NCBI GenBank assembly: GCA_023159155.1
Contig: JAJNNX010000066.1
Span: 62,001-126,000, forward strand
Length of the DNA stretch: 64,000 nt
Direction of reading: 5' to 3'
Source of the DNA: Ustulina deusta
Lineage: Eukaryota; Ascomycota; Sordariomycetes; Xylariales; Xylariaceae
Under the pieces are notes generated by a model that was given only the letters and a program-made list of their open reading frames with translations, did no database searches and had not been told where the DNA came from. Made by a program: the position numbers and the translations under genes. Positions 46,771-57,390 of the stretch are shown in pieces. Each line of letters starts with the position of its first letter. Position 1 is the first letter of the stretch.

Positions 46771-47596
46771 CCTATAAGCCTACCGACGCAAATATAGTCT
46801 GCCTACTTCTTAGGTATGTAACCGTTTTGTGCCTTAGCTAAGCAAACCTTGGGCAGCCACACACTTAGCCACCCATTTAAATCTGAGACTTTCGATGCAC
46901 TGTGATCATGGTCAACCGGCTTGACTCCTTGGTAGTAAGCAAGACAGATTACTAGTCGCAAATCTGACTTTTGTCGTTTTGCCATTATCAGCGTTCATAG
47001 CTATGGGGCTAGACTAATCTGAAGGGTGATAGAGGATTTAGAAAAACACTGGAGCTAATAGGTTGACGGGTAAATCAAGGTATTAATGAATCACCTCCCC
47101 CCTCCCCCCATTTATGCTCACAGGCAGGGAAACTTAGAATCTCCCATCTATTTAAACAGGCAAGGTGGCCAGGTTTCGGCTTCAGTTTTCTAATACGGTT
47201 CAGACGATCACTGGTTCTTGATGCCTTTCTAAATTAACTAATCGCTAACAGCAGCAGTGACTTACACATCATAATTACGGTCCTTACCGTATATCAATCG
47301 TACTTTCAGGCATTTACAATGACAGGCACACACAAAGCAGCGTACTATTTTGGCGCTGTCGTTGGGATGGGCATCGGGGTCTGATCAGTCTCAGTGTGAA
47401 TCCTTCATTTATTATATACCCAGCGCATGTCTCTTGCAGCATTCATTCCGCTCGGGGTAGACAAGTCGATCCATGAAATAGCATGTAAAATTATAATTAT
47501 CGGTTTGAATATCCTTTGTAACTACCTTCAGGCACCCAGGCACTCAAAACACGTTACATCCATGAATGGCAATTGGTCTCTCCACCGTGAGAGCTC
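46771..47596. other. Convergent spacer, rhodopsin-domain gene / SDR
   Basis: No gene is supported. Confidence 0.6.
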
Positions 47597-48590
47597 CTAG
47601 ACATCAGGCAAGTGCTGATCCCCGATGTGTCCGGGGGATTCCTGGAAACCCTGGCTGAGCTCCCCGATCCCCGGCGGCCCACCGACAATCTCCCCCTGCA
47701 AACTCCTGAGTTCCTCCACATCCCAACCAGAGCACACAAGCTTGCCGTGAAGAAACTTTGCTTCAGGCGAAGCAATCCACACAAGGAAATCAGCCGACAA
47801 AGACACTAGATAAAAGGAACTTGATTCGTTAGTGTTCTGCGTCTATAGAGTACAATTAGAGAACGACTAGGTATTACTCACCCCCTTCAAAGTTGAAGGG
47901 CTGTTGGATCGATTCGCCCAATTGTGTAGGTATTAGAGTATCGAGGAAGCCAGGATGTACGTGATGAAGACGCACCTGAGGATTCTCTCCCGCGAAAGAC
48001 TGCAACAGATTGACGGCCTCCATCTTGCTGCTCACGTCGGCGCCCATTCCGTTGGATTGGGGTAAAAGAGTGCCGGCCGTGGTGAGATTAATGAAGGTGA
48101 TTTCCCTCAAGTCTTTGTTGGCCAGCACCACAGCTTTTGCCACATTCAGCGTTCCAATTACCGTCGTCTTGTAGCCTTCGAGGAAGGTGACTGGGTACAC
48201 ATTGAGTAAAGGGATGACGGGGGCCAGCACTCCCGCGCAATGGACGAGGATGTCGATACCGCCGAACTCGGCAGTCACGTTGTTCAGGACATCGCGTAGA
48301 GCTGACATGTCGCATAAGTCAACTTGATGAGTCTGGACCACCAGCTCTTTGAACGCCGCCCTGACGGACGTCGCGGTTTCGTCGAGGGCGTCGGAGCATC
48401 GGCCTAGAAGGATGAGTGCACGGGGTCCTGACACTGCGAAAGACGAGGAAGCTCCTCGACCAATACCGCCTGATGCGCCGGTTATAACCACCACCTTGCC
48501 AACAGTGGAGAGATCTGACCGGCTCGGGTCAATGGCGGGATAGGTGGTCGAGTGGGTGGCTCTCGTATATGAAGGTTGTGGCGGTGCCAT
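47597..48590 (-). CDS. SDR-family protein lacking the catalytic Tyr (305 aa)
   Basis: Exons on the reverse strand are 48590-47882 and 47805-47597, with a 76 bp intron. The cofactor loop TGASGGIG (37-44) and the HCAG segment (about 117-120) mark a classical short-chain dehydrogenase. The conserved region INLT.AG (168-173) is followed by GMGADVSSKMEAVNLLQSF. In classical SDRs the motif is YxxxK; here Asp185 occupies the Tyr position while Lys189 is kept, and the Ser position reads Thr. Related fungal SDRs have Tyr there, so this copy is expected to be inactive or to have changed function. The C-terminus has the family stretch SADFLVWIASPEAKFLHGKLV, then about 30 unusual residues. No substrate can be named. 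Confidence 0.85.
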
Positions 48591-51282
48591 TGTGTCGAGT
48601 CGGGCGCGTCAGCCTTATGATAATTAATCAGGAGGAGATTCAGGAAAGGAAGGAATAGGGATAGCAGGTTTCAGAGCTGCAAGTATGGGGGTGAGGATAT
48701 GACGTTGGTTGTTGCACGAGGCCCCCCAAATCCTCGTGGCTATGCTACAGCATTATATAGGGTCTTTGTCATGTTTATGACAGCTAAAATGGATGGGATG
48801 ACAACATTGTTTAAGAGGCACACGAGTAAACCACCAGAATCGTATGAAGTTACACAGCGTCGCAAAAGGGGGGTGACGCCTAAGTCTTCGAACTGCATAA
48901 ATATAAGTCATCGGGATTTTGTATTGGATAGACTTTCCAGTTTAACACCGAATAACATTTTAGGGAATGGTATTAGTCTCAATTAACTGAAGGGGCAAAT
49001 TAGTTGTGCCCGGTCGAAAGAACCAGCGAGATAATATAGCCCAGTATACTGGAGAGCATATCATTGCACCGATTGGGCAAGATGTCGAGTACCTGAGACC
49101 TGCCCACCGGTGGTATAATGGTATGTATATATATGCCTTGTCAGTTCCAGCTGCAGTGACCCCCAAACCCAGCCAGGAAACATGAGGGGTAATGGGATAA
49201 CAATGTTGGCAATGTTGCTATGCCACCATTCAGCTCACCAAAAAGTGGCACACACGATTTCAAATTGATATTGGACCTATGATGGCATTTTATTAGCCGC
49301 CTACACTTCGATATCCAACGCACAACAGCTTACCAACAGGGATACAGCGCTCATTTTCTGGTCGTATTAGGGGAGTCTGGGGCGAAACCGTTGAAGGATG
49401 ATATAGTAATGTATTGCCTCTGTCGTCCAACACATCCATGCCTGCAGGGTGACGAGCTAGGAATAGACCTCGGATATTTCGGCTGCTTCATTGCAGCGAA
49501 TTTCGCTATTCGCAGCTTCCAATATGCCCCCGCAGCAGTCGGCACAGGGTATGGAGAACTGTAGCTGTCGAGACACTTGCTAAACTACAATACACTTGCA
49601 ATTGAAACAACAGTCATGTCCTGTATCAATAGAAAAAAAAATAAGAAAAACTCCTGGCTAGCATATTTAAAATTAGTAACGACTGCACTTACAGAAGCAC
49701 TCATAATTACGGCCACAATTATGATGACACGAGCCGAGTGAGCCTTGCGCGTTGGAGTGGTACCTCTAAGTTGGTATAGAACAGTTTGTTGTCTTAGTTT
49801 CCAACCCCTGATCAATACGAGGTATCTGAAGCTCCTACTTGACCTAATTACCCCGATTACTAATACACGTGTAGTACAAACCACTAACCCAAGGCGAAGC
49901 TGGCTCCTCTGTGCATAGCTGCTGGGGGCGCCTCCCGAGGGAAAAAAAAAATTAGCTCTGTGAAACACATCCTTTACACGGCAAATGTAACCCTACCCTC
50001 AGGTATAGAGAGTCCTAGATTACAAATGAGAATAGCAAGATATACGAGGTAATTAGTGTCCTTTGTCGCTGTCTTGGATTAGTGTAGACCCATGCTGCCA
50101 AGCCACTAATCAACGGTTCATACACCCTTTTTGGGGTCTGTTCCAACCTGCCGGGACCGCTGCTTACGCATATGCGTGGACTCCGGCGGACGCACCAATC
50201 ATCAGCTGTTCAACCCCCCAGACTTTGTAGTTGGAGATTGTCGATGAGATCGATACTAATTCCCGAGTTAGATTGGGAAGGCATAAATATAGGTTGGCTT
50301 ACTACATCTACCTCATACCTACCACATTACACAAAGCTAATTATCCCCAATAGAACTTTCTTTTAACCCTTTCATGTTTCTCGTGCCCCAGTCTAAGCCC
50401 AATCTTCAGCCCAATACCTAGCCCAATACCACTGAGAACCTCGGCTGTGATCAGGTGGTAGGAAGAGATTAACCATAGGCGTGGGTTATGAACCTTTCCG
50501 TTGCGCAAGGGCTCCATCTTCTTTGATGACTACCTCCTTACTGCCGAGCTATACGGAGTAATTATGCCCTTGTCTAGGTCAGTGAAGCCACCCATATAGA
50601 CTATAGACTAACCTAGCCATACCTTATAAACAGACCTCGCCATATTGGCTTACCGAGCTATACAGACTAACCCAGCTATACTGGTTGACCTAGCCATACA
50701 GACTGACCGAGCCATATTGGCTGACCTAGCCACCCAGGCCACCCACACAAGCCACACAAGCCACAGGGCCACCCAAGCCACCCAGGCCACCAAGGGCTAC
50801 TGAAGGCCCCGATAAAAACGAAGGCAGCCCCCCCACCCTCTGGCCGTGAGGGAGCGAGCCGCGCAAAATGCGCCTGCGAGCGTACGGTTGATAGGAAGAA
50901 GGCCTAGTATTTTTATATATTAAAAATACCAAAAAAAACTAGCTATTTATATACTAGCATATAATTAATAATTTTTTAATTAAGCATAACTAACTAACTA
51001 TAAGAACTGTTAGTTCAAATTTTAAACAAGAAAGCCTTTCGTTCCACTTATTAACATTCGTTAAAACAAAGACACATCATGAGAATTACCCCACCCATCG
51101 TGCTTATCCAAACATTCAGAACTATTATCAAGGACTCCTATGCTTCCCTAGACAAGACTACTAGCCTAAGCCGAGACCACGAAGCAAAGTCAATCATCAC
51201 ACCACCTTCAGCGCGGTTTTTTCATATCGAATTTTACAACCCAAATCCCCCCCCCCCCGGCCCTCTCTCCCCACCCTCTTCC
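48591..51282. other. AT-rich gene-free stretch left of the second HET gene
   Basis: No gene is supported. It holds several short frames, an 18 bp minisatellite (50636-50725), a C-rich (CCACCCAAG-like) array beside it (50726-50795), and a nearly pure A/T stretch at 50905-51020. The palindrome GCGCAAAATGCGC sits at about 50861-50873. Confidence 0.55.
50636..50725 (-). repeat. 18 bp minisatellite keeping a six-residue frame
   Basis: Five units of exactly 18 bp run from 50636 to 50725, consensus C-T-A-G-C-C-A-T-A-C-(A/T)-G-G-C-T-G-A-C with transition-type differences. Read on the minus strand each unit is a hexapeptide of the form V-S-(Q/L)-Y-(G/S)-x. The same frame continues upstream through Gly-Leu-Gly repeats to 50932, interrupted by TAG at 50726 and 50690. 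I do not know the protein. Confidence 0.7.
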
Positions 51283-53043
51283 ATGTGGCTGATCAATGTT
51301 AAAACTAGGCTGCTCGAGGAATTTATCGGGCTCGAGATTCCAGAGTATGCCATCCTCTCACACACGTGGGAGGCAGGTCAGGAAGTCACCTTTCAAGAAA
51401 TATCCCGGGATCCTCGAGGTAACGGAAAGAGGGGTTACTGGAAAATCGATCAGACGTGCCGACAAGCGATTTGCGACGGGCTTGACTATGCCTGGGTCGA
51501 CACGTGTTGCATCGACAAGTCAAGCAGCGCTGAGCTCTCGGAAGCCATTAATTCCATGTTCCGCTGGTACCAGCGCGCGTCCGTCTGTTACGTATACCTC
51601 GTGGACCTGTTGCGCGCGGTAGCACCGCAGGTCGTGGATGTGCAGGACTGTCGCTGGTTCACCCGGTCGTGGACGCTCCAGGAGCTCATTGCGCCCAGAC
51701 ACATGAAGTTCTATTCTCGCGACTGGGATTTCTGCTTCACCAAGTCTGACGCGTCGGCACACCTCTCTCACATTGCCGGAATTAATATGCATGTTCTGTG
51801 CAACGAGAAACCCCTATCGACCGTCTGCGTCGCACAGAAAATGTCATGGGCTCGATCGCGCCAGGCTACACGGGTAGAGGACATAGCGTATAGCCTCCTG
51901 GGTATCTTTGACATCAACATGCCCTTGCTATACGGCGAGGAAGCAAAGGCCTTTATGCGCTTACAATCCGAGATCATCAGATCCTGCCCTGACCTAAGCA
52001 TCCTTGCCTGGTCAGATAATCCTATTCCAAGTGGAAACACTGTGGTAAACGAAGAAGCCGTGGATCTGTTCAGTACAGTACTAGCTTCTTCTCCAGGCAA
52101 CTTCGGAGTATGCAGCAATTTCAGTAAACTACAGAATCGCTCTGCCCCTAACTTCTCCATTTCGAACCGTGGCATCAGTCTACAAGCTAGATTTGGGCTT
52201 CGAGATTCCAACACCACCACCATACTTGTCCTCCCTGTTTGTCAGTCCTCGGGTCGGATAATTGGTATTCAAATGAGGAACATAGGCGCTGGCTGTTTCG
52301 TCCGACAGGATCCTACTGCGCTAGTGGGCGTACAGTCAGGGGAGATGGCGATGCGACTTATGTTGACGCCATTCCTTCCGACGCAAGCGCTACCAGTGGA
52401 TACCCTAGAAACGCGATACGGGAGGGAGTTAATTTTGTCATCACGCCACTACGGACTGCAGATCGTCTTGGATCCTAGCATGGAAATATACCGCCGGTGG
52501 CCGTGGACGCAATGGGATGAAGTAGACAGGCTCTTTTTTGTACCTGATGATCCTGACCTGGGCTGGGCAGCTGTGAAGATAGTGAGCAGCCCCCCTGCCG
52601 ATTTTATGAATGAAAATGGTGACGGGTCGATTGACTTCTTGCTATATGTGTTTGGTTGGGCAAAGCCGCAAAGCGAACCACCTCAATGCACCATCCACAG
52701 AGTCAATGGAACAATGAGCGACCGCGCATTAGAAGATATGAACAACACGGCTGTTGCAGAAGATTGGAATTCTTACTGGGTCGTCAATCGGCTAGTATCA
52801 AGTCAAGTTCCTGAGCACTCTGCTGTCGTGGTCGGTTCTACAAAATCCCATAGCCTTCTGCTCACTTGCCATCGCAGTATCGTAGAAAATCGATATTTGT
52901 GCGCGAATCCCTTTTGGAGTGTGAGAATAGGATGGGAGGTTGTTCCTCACAAACAGGTACCACAGATAATCGACCGCGGCTGGAAGCGGATGGACTGGGG
53001 GCTGGATTGGCGTGCGCCTTGGAACAATGATTCCCAATCTTGA
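51283..53043 (+). CDS. HET-domain heterokaryon-incompatibility protein (586 aa), second copy
   Basis: Single exon. The start at 51283 (MWLINVKTRLLEEFIG) is the family start; the frame is open to ATG 51079, adding 68 residues of unlikely N-terminus with proline runs. HET blocks are YAILSHTWEAGQEV, LDYAWVDTCCIDKSSSAELSEAI, and CRWFTRSWTLQELIAPRHMKFYSRDW; then RVEDIAYSLLGIFDINMPLLYGEE. No NACHT, WD40 or other sensor domain follows. It is a paralogue of the gene at 4537, with a much shorter loop between blocks 2 and 3 and a strongly diverged C-terminal half. Codon use is less GC-biased at third positions than in the first copy, and the flanks are AT-rich, fitting an accessory region. It appears intact. 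Confidence 0.88.
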   Translation: MWLINVKTRLLEEFIGLEIPEYAILSHTWEAGQEVTFQEISRDPRGNGKRGYWKIDQTCRQAICDGLDYAWVDTCCIDKSSSAELSEAINSMFRWYQRASVCYVYLVDLLRAVAPQVVDVQDCRWFTRSWTLQELIAPRHMKFYSRDWDFCFTKSDASAHLSHIAGINMHVLCNEKPLSTVCVAQKMSWARSRQATRVEDIAYSLLGIFDINMPLLYGEEAKAFMRLQSEIIRSCPDLSILAWSDNPIPSGNTVVNEEAVDLFSTVLASSPGNFGVCSNFSKLQNRSAPNFSISNRGISLQARFGLRDSNTTTILVLPVCQSSGRIIGIQMRNIGAGCFVRQDPTALVGVQSGEMAMRLMLTPFLPTQALPVDTLETRYGRELILSSRHYGLQIVLDPSMEIYRRWPWTQWDEVDRLFFVPDDPDLGWAAVKIVSSPPADFMNENGDGSIDFLLYVFGWAKPQSEPPQCTIHRVNGTMSDRALEDMNNTAVAEDWNSYWVVNRLVSSQVPEHSAVVVGSTKSHSLLLTCHRSIVENRYLCANPFWSVRIGWEVVPHKQVPQIIDRGWKRMDWGLDWRAPWNNDSQS

Positions 53044-54716
53044 TAAAGTTGGCTTTATTCAGAGTCATTTCAAATTTTATACATCCCCAATAACAATATG
53101 TTGTATTCCCCGTAGGATTAAATAGGCTTGATTATATAATTCTAAGACCCTGGACATTCTCTCCCGAGGCCCGAGGGGGTCACCTCGCTTTCAGGCATAT
53201 AGAAGAATGCAGGTCCTACAAGTCAATATGTTTCCTTTCCACCTTGCTCACCATTGCCCTCCGCTGCTTGAGCACTGCGCATAGGGCGTAGAACAAACTG
53301 GATGTCGCACCCTTCAGATACGGTTAGTTTATCCCCAACTTTCGTTCTTTTAGGCGCTATCCCAAGACGTTCGCCTTTCGTAACACACAAGCGCCTGTAA
53401 TGAATATTCTTTATAACTAGCCTTTTTTTTAGAAAGAATAAAATTCGACTTGCGATTTCATTTTCATTATATAAGTTATCCCGTTCTTAGAACATGAAAA
53501 CAAGGCTTCTAATTAGCTTTATGGCCCAGAGGTAATTAAGGAATTCGTGGAAACCAGTACATAGGACTTCGTTTTCTAGGCGTACTGCTTCATTTGCCTT
53601 ATCGCCTAAGAATGACGTCTCTTCCTGCTCAGGAGCAGTAGACATACCCAATGTATTTGCCTTGCCTTGTAGTCACAACAACAGATCCAGATTTTGTTTC
53701 AATCATCTCTTATGTTGGGGTATTAGCTATGCAAGAACATAGAATAGCTTCTTAAGAACTACCTTAGGGTTACCAAGTGTTACGATTAGTTAAGTAAAGC
53801 TTATATAGCTAGTATATTAATACTATAAACAAAAACTCTAAGCGAAAGAAAAAAAAGAAAAAAAGGAAACTAAGTTTATAAAGTAACAATACATAGACTT
53901 TGTATATATAGCTGCTAGGTTATATATAGATATTCGTGGTCTGTGATTTTATAGTGCTTGTAACCTTCTCTTATTTCTTCGTCTCATCATCTTAGTCAAT
54001 CGCCATGTTCACAAACACTGTGTTTCACTCACAGTCTCCTAAATCCACCTGTGAAGCCTGTATTTTCAGTTTCCAACTAGAATGATTGGAATTACGTCAT
54101 GCTTTGGCGTGCTCCCCACTCCGCTAAGCCCCCTGCAAGAACCACCAAGTCTCGGCATATCAGATTTTCGGTAGCCCGCCAAACAAAGTTGCTTGATCAA
54201 TACCAATGCCTAGTTATCTCGATCTAACGGCTAGCTGCCTGCCTACAATAGCGACAATACATCTAGCATCCCTGAGCGAATTTTCCTCATGCATAGGCTG
54301 ATATTCCCTCATTGTCTCTGCTTGACTAAGACGGGCGGCCTCCCGAAGTAGGACACAGGTAGCCCGTACATGCTAAGCCACCCACTCCACGCTTTGCTCT
54401 TTGTCCAGTATACAAGACCATTCCTTGAGACACACAAAATGGGCTTGACCTCTGGCGACGGATCGTCCCAGGCGGCGCTTCAGCTGCCTGCCTGGCTTGA
54501 TGGAGCTGATTTGACCGCGTACGAGCGATCTAGACCAGACGCAGCCACAAACTAGGAAAAGGGGATGAACTAGATAAAGAGTATGGGTGTCGCTGCTGGC
54601 AATATTCGGGGGTTTTTCCTTTGTTCCGTGGCGCGCATTTCATCTGGTCCTTGGTTATTATTCTGGTTCCCCTTCACTGAGACATCCTAGAGACGAGGAC
54701 AGCGTCTGCCGTAGTT
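53044..54716. other. AT-rich intergenic, HET / HAK transporter
   Basis: No gene is supported. A/T-rich tracts at 53790-53930 contain runs of A with few G or C. Promoter signals for the transporter would lie in the last 300 bases. Confidence 0.6.
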
Positions 54717-57390
54717 ATGGCTGCAGAAGACTCAATTGAACCCTTTTCTCAATCCCAGGTTGCTGGGCATTTCCAGCAGAAGCCAGAGCCTACTGTGCGT
54801 GAGAGGCCTTCCGGCGCAACCGAAAAGGGGCATATTGACGACGACGAAGAACGGGCCCAGAGAATTGCGCATCAAGATCAGAATTCTAGTCACAAGCAGG
54901 TATGCCGATTGAGACCAATTTAATTTCTGATATTTTCATAATGACCTCCCTCGAGCTCGTCGCAGCACATCCAAAGGCTGTTCGGCATCTCGGCCTCTCT
55001 CGCTAACTCGTCGCGCAGAAATATAGTGGCCACGTTCTATTATGGCTTGCCTTCCAGAGCACCGGTGTCATCTACGGTGACATCGGTACATCGCCCCTCT
55101 ATGTATACTCGTCAACTTTCACGAGTCAGCCCAAATGGGAAGATGTACGATAGCCAATCTCCTACGTCCATTTCCCACGAGCCTATGCCACCCAGAAGAC
55201 TAACGAGCGGTCGCACATGCTAGCTTGTCGGAGCATTGTCTATCATCATCTGGTCTCTCACTTTGATTGTGACCGTCAAGTACTGTTTCATCGTTCTAGC
55301 TGCCGACGACGACGGCCAAGGCGGTACCTTTGCCCTATACAGCCTCCTTGCTCGCTACACTCATATCGTCACATCCGATGCAGACCTCGCCAACAACACG
55401 ATAAAGATGGAACGCTACAAAACGAATGAGCTCAGACCAGAAGGCCGGGGCCTCCGGAGCTTCCTCGAGAATTCCAGGGGTGCAAAGGTTCTCCTCAAGG
55501 TCATAGGTGTTGTCGGCATCTCGCTGGTCATGGCTGATGGTGTTCTAACCCCAGCTCAATCTGTTTTAGGTGCGATCCAAGGAATTCGAGTCGCAAATCC
55601 GGGGTTGGGAACTCCAGCTGTTGTTGGCATCTCCGAAGCCATCATTGTGTTACTCTACCTAATCCAGCCGTTTGGTACATCCAAACTTGGCACCGCTTTT
55701 GCCCCCATCATCGCCATCTGGCTTCTTTTCAACTTGGCGGCGGGCATATACAATCTTGCTATGTTCGATTACACCGTGCTCAAGGCATTCAGTCCTTATT
55801 TCGCCTTCACATATCTTATTCGCAATCGCTACGATGGATGGAAATCTCTTGGCGGTTTGCTTCTGGCTTTCACAGGTGTAGAGGCATTGGTATGAATGCC
55901 GGCTTGAAACCATGCCAGAGATTGTCGCTGAACTAATTGTATTTAGTTTGCGGATCTGGGAGCCTTCAGCAAACGCGCCATTAATATCTCGTGGCTGGCT
56001 CTAGCTTACCCCTGTAGGACGATCTAGCCTGCTTTTACCCTCCGTGTACCCTTCTGGGGCATGAAGGCGTCATTGACTAAATGCTGATTGTCACTAGGCC
56101 TCATTATTACCTATGCCGGCCAAGCAGCTTACATCTCCCAGGATGTCAGTGAGACGGCATTCACGAACTCATTTTTCTATTCGGTTCCGCCAGGGACGCT
56201 GTATTTTAGTCTCGTTATTGCCATTCTGGCCGCTATCGTGGCTTCGCAAGCCATGATTACTTCCAGTTTTCAGCTCCTATCACAGGTCATGCGCCTGTCT
56301 TACTTTCCCCACATCAAGGTGGTACATACGAGCAAGACATTTCATGATCAGGTTTACATTCCACTGGCCAACTGGTTGCTGCTGATCGGGACGGTCATCG
56401 TCACTGCCGCTTACAACAATGTACGAGACACCGTTGTCATCTCCCAGTTGCAGCTGCTAATTACTGTGATAGACTACGTCTCTAGGCAATGCCTATGGAG
56501 TGTGTGTGATCTTGGTCACGTTAATAACAACATTTATGCTTTCGTTTGTTGGTATCCTAGTCTGGCGTCTCCCAGTCTACGTTGTATTGCCCGTGTTCCT
56601 TGTCTTCCTAGGGCTTGATGGCGTGTACACAACCTCGGTCTTAATGAAAGTCCCAGAAGGAGCTTGGTTCACTCTCCTTTTGGCCGCTATCCTCTCTTCA
56701 ATCTTCATACTCTGGCGGTATGGGAAAGAGCAGCAGTGGAGTGCTGAGACTTTTGGAAGACTATCCCCGTCTAGTCTTATCATTTCAAACGATGACGCAT
56801 CGAGCGAGAATACGGCCCGTCTTGCGGATAGTTTCGGAGGCGCAGCGATTACTACTGTGGATGGCCTAGGTATATTTTTCGATAAAGCTGGAGATAGATC
56901 GCTTCTTCCTGTCCCGTTTACACAGTTTCTGGTCAAATTTGCCGCGCGGCCGCGTATCCTCATCTTTTTCCACATGCGCCCGCTTCCTTTGTCGTCCGTC
57001 CCCCTGGCCGAGCGGTACGTGGTCACTCGCTCGCCTGGAGTAGGGCCTGGTTGCTACCATGTCACACTACGGCATGGCTACACGGACGACATCATCAAGC
57101 CTGGTCTAGGGCGCGAGCTCATTGGGCAGGTAGAGCTGTCCATTTCCTCACGGTCTGCGGACAATACCGCCGAGCTCGAGGCTCTACATGCTGCTTATGA
57201 CGCTCAGACGGTTTACGTGCTCGGAAAGGAGACTATGAGAATTAAGAAACGGCGCGGCATTGGCTTCTTCTTCCGGAAGATGATTCTGGAGATATTCCTT
57301 TTCCTACGCGAGAATTCTCGAACCAAGCTCGCCGACCTAGACATCGATGCCGATAGACTCATCGAGGTCGGCTTCGTCAAAGAGATCTAA
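54717..57390 (+). CDS. HAK/KUP-family high-affinity potassium transporter (760 aa)
   Basis: Six exons: 54717-54899, 55019-55144, 55224-55889, 55947-56013, 56098-56420 and 56473-57390. Introns of 119, 79, 57, 84 and 52 bp have GT/AG ends, and intron phases join conserved motifs exactly (for example [17 protein letters not shown]). Key features are [16 protein letters not shown] in the first transmembrane helix, the [24 protein letters not shown] segment, [49 protein letters not shown], about 12 hydrophobic segments, and a cytoplasmic C-terminal domain with [14 protein letters not shown]. It moves K+ with H+ symport at the plasma membrane. Such genes are patchily distributed among fungi. It is intact although it lies next to decayed DNA. 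Confidence 0.93.

Noticed and set aside
50636..50795. Possible CRISPR-like array
   Set aside because: The units are adjacent 18-mers without unique spacers, in a eukaryotic genome; it is a minisatellite.
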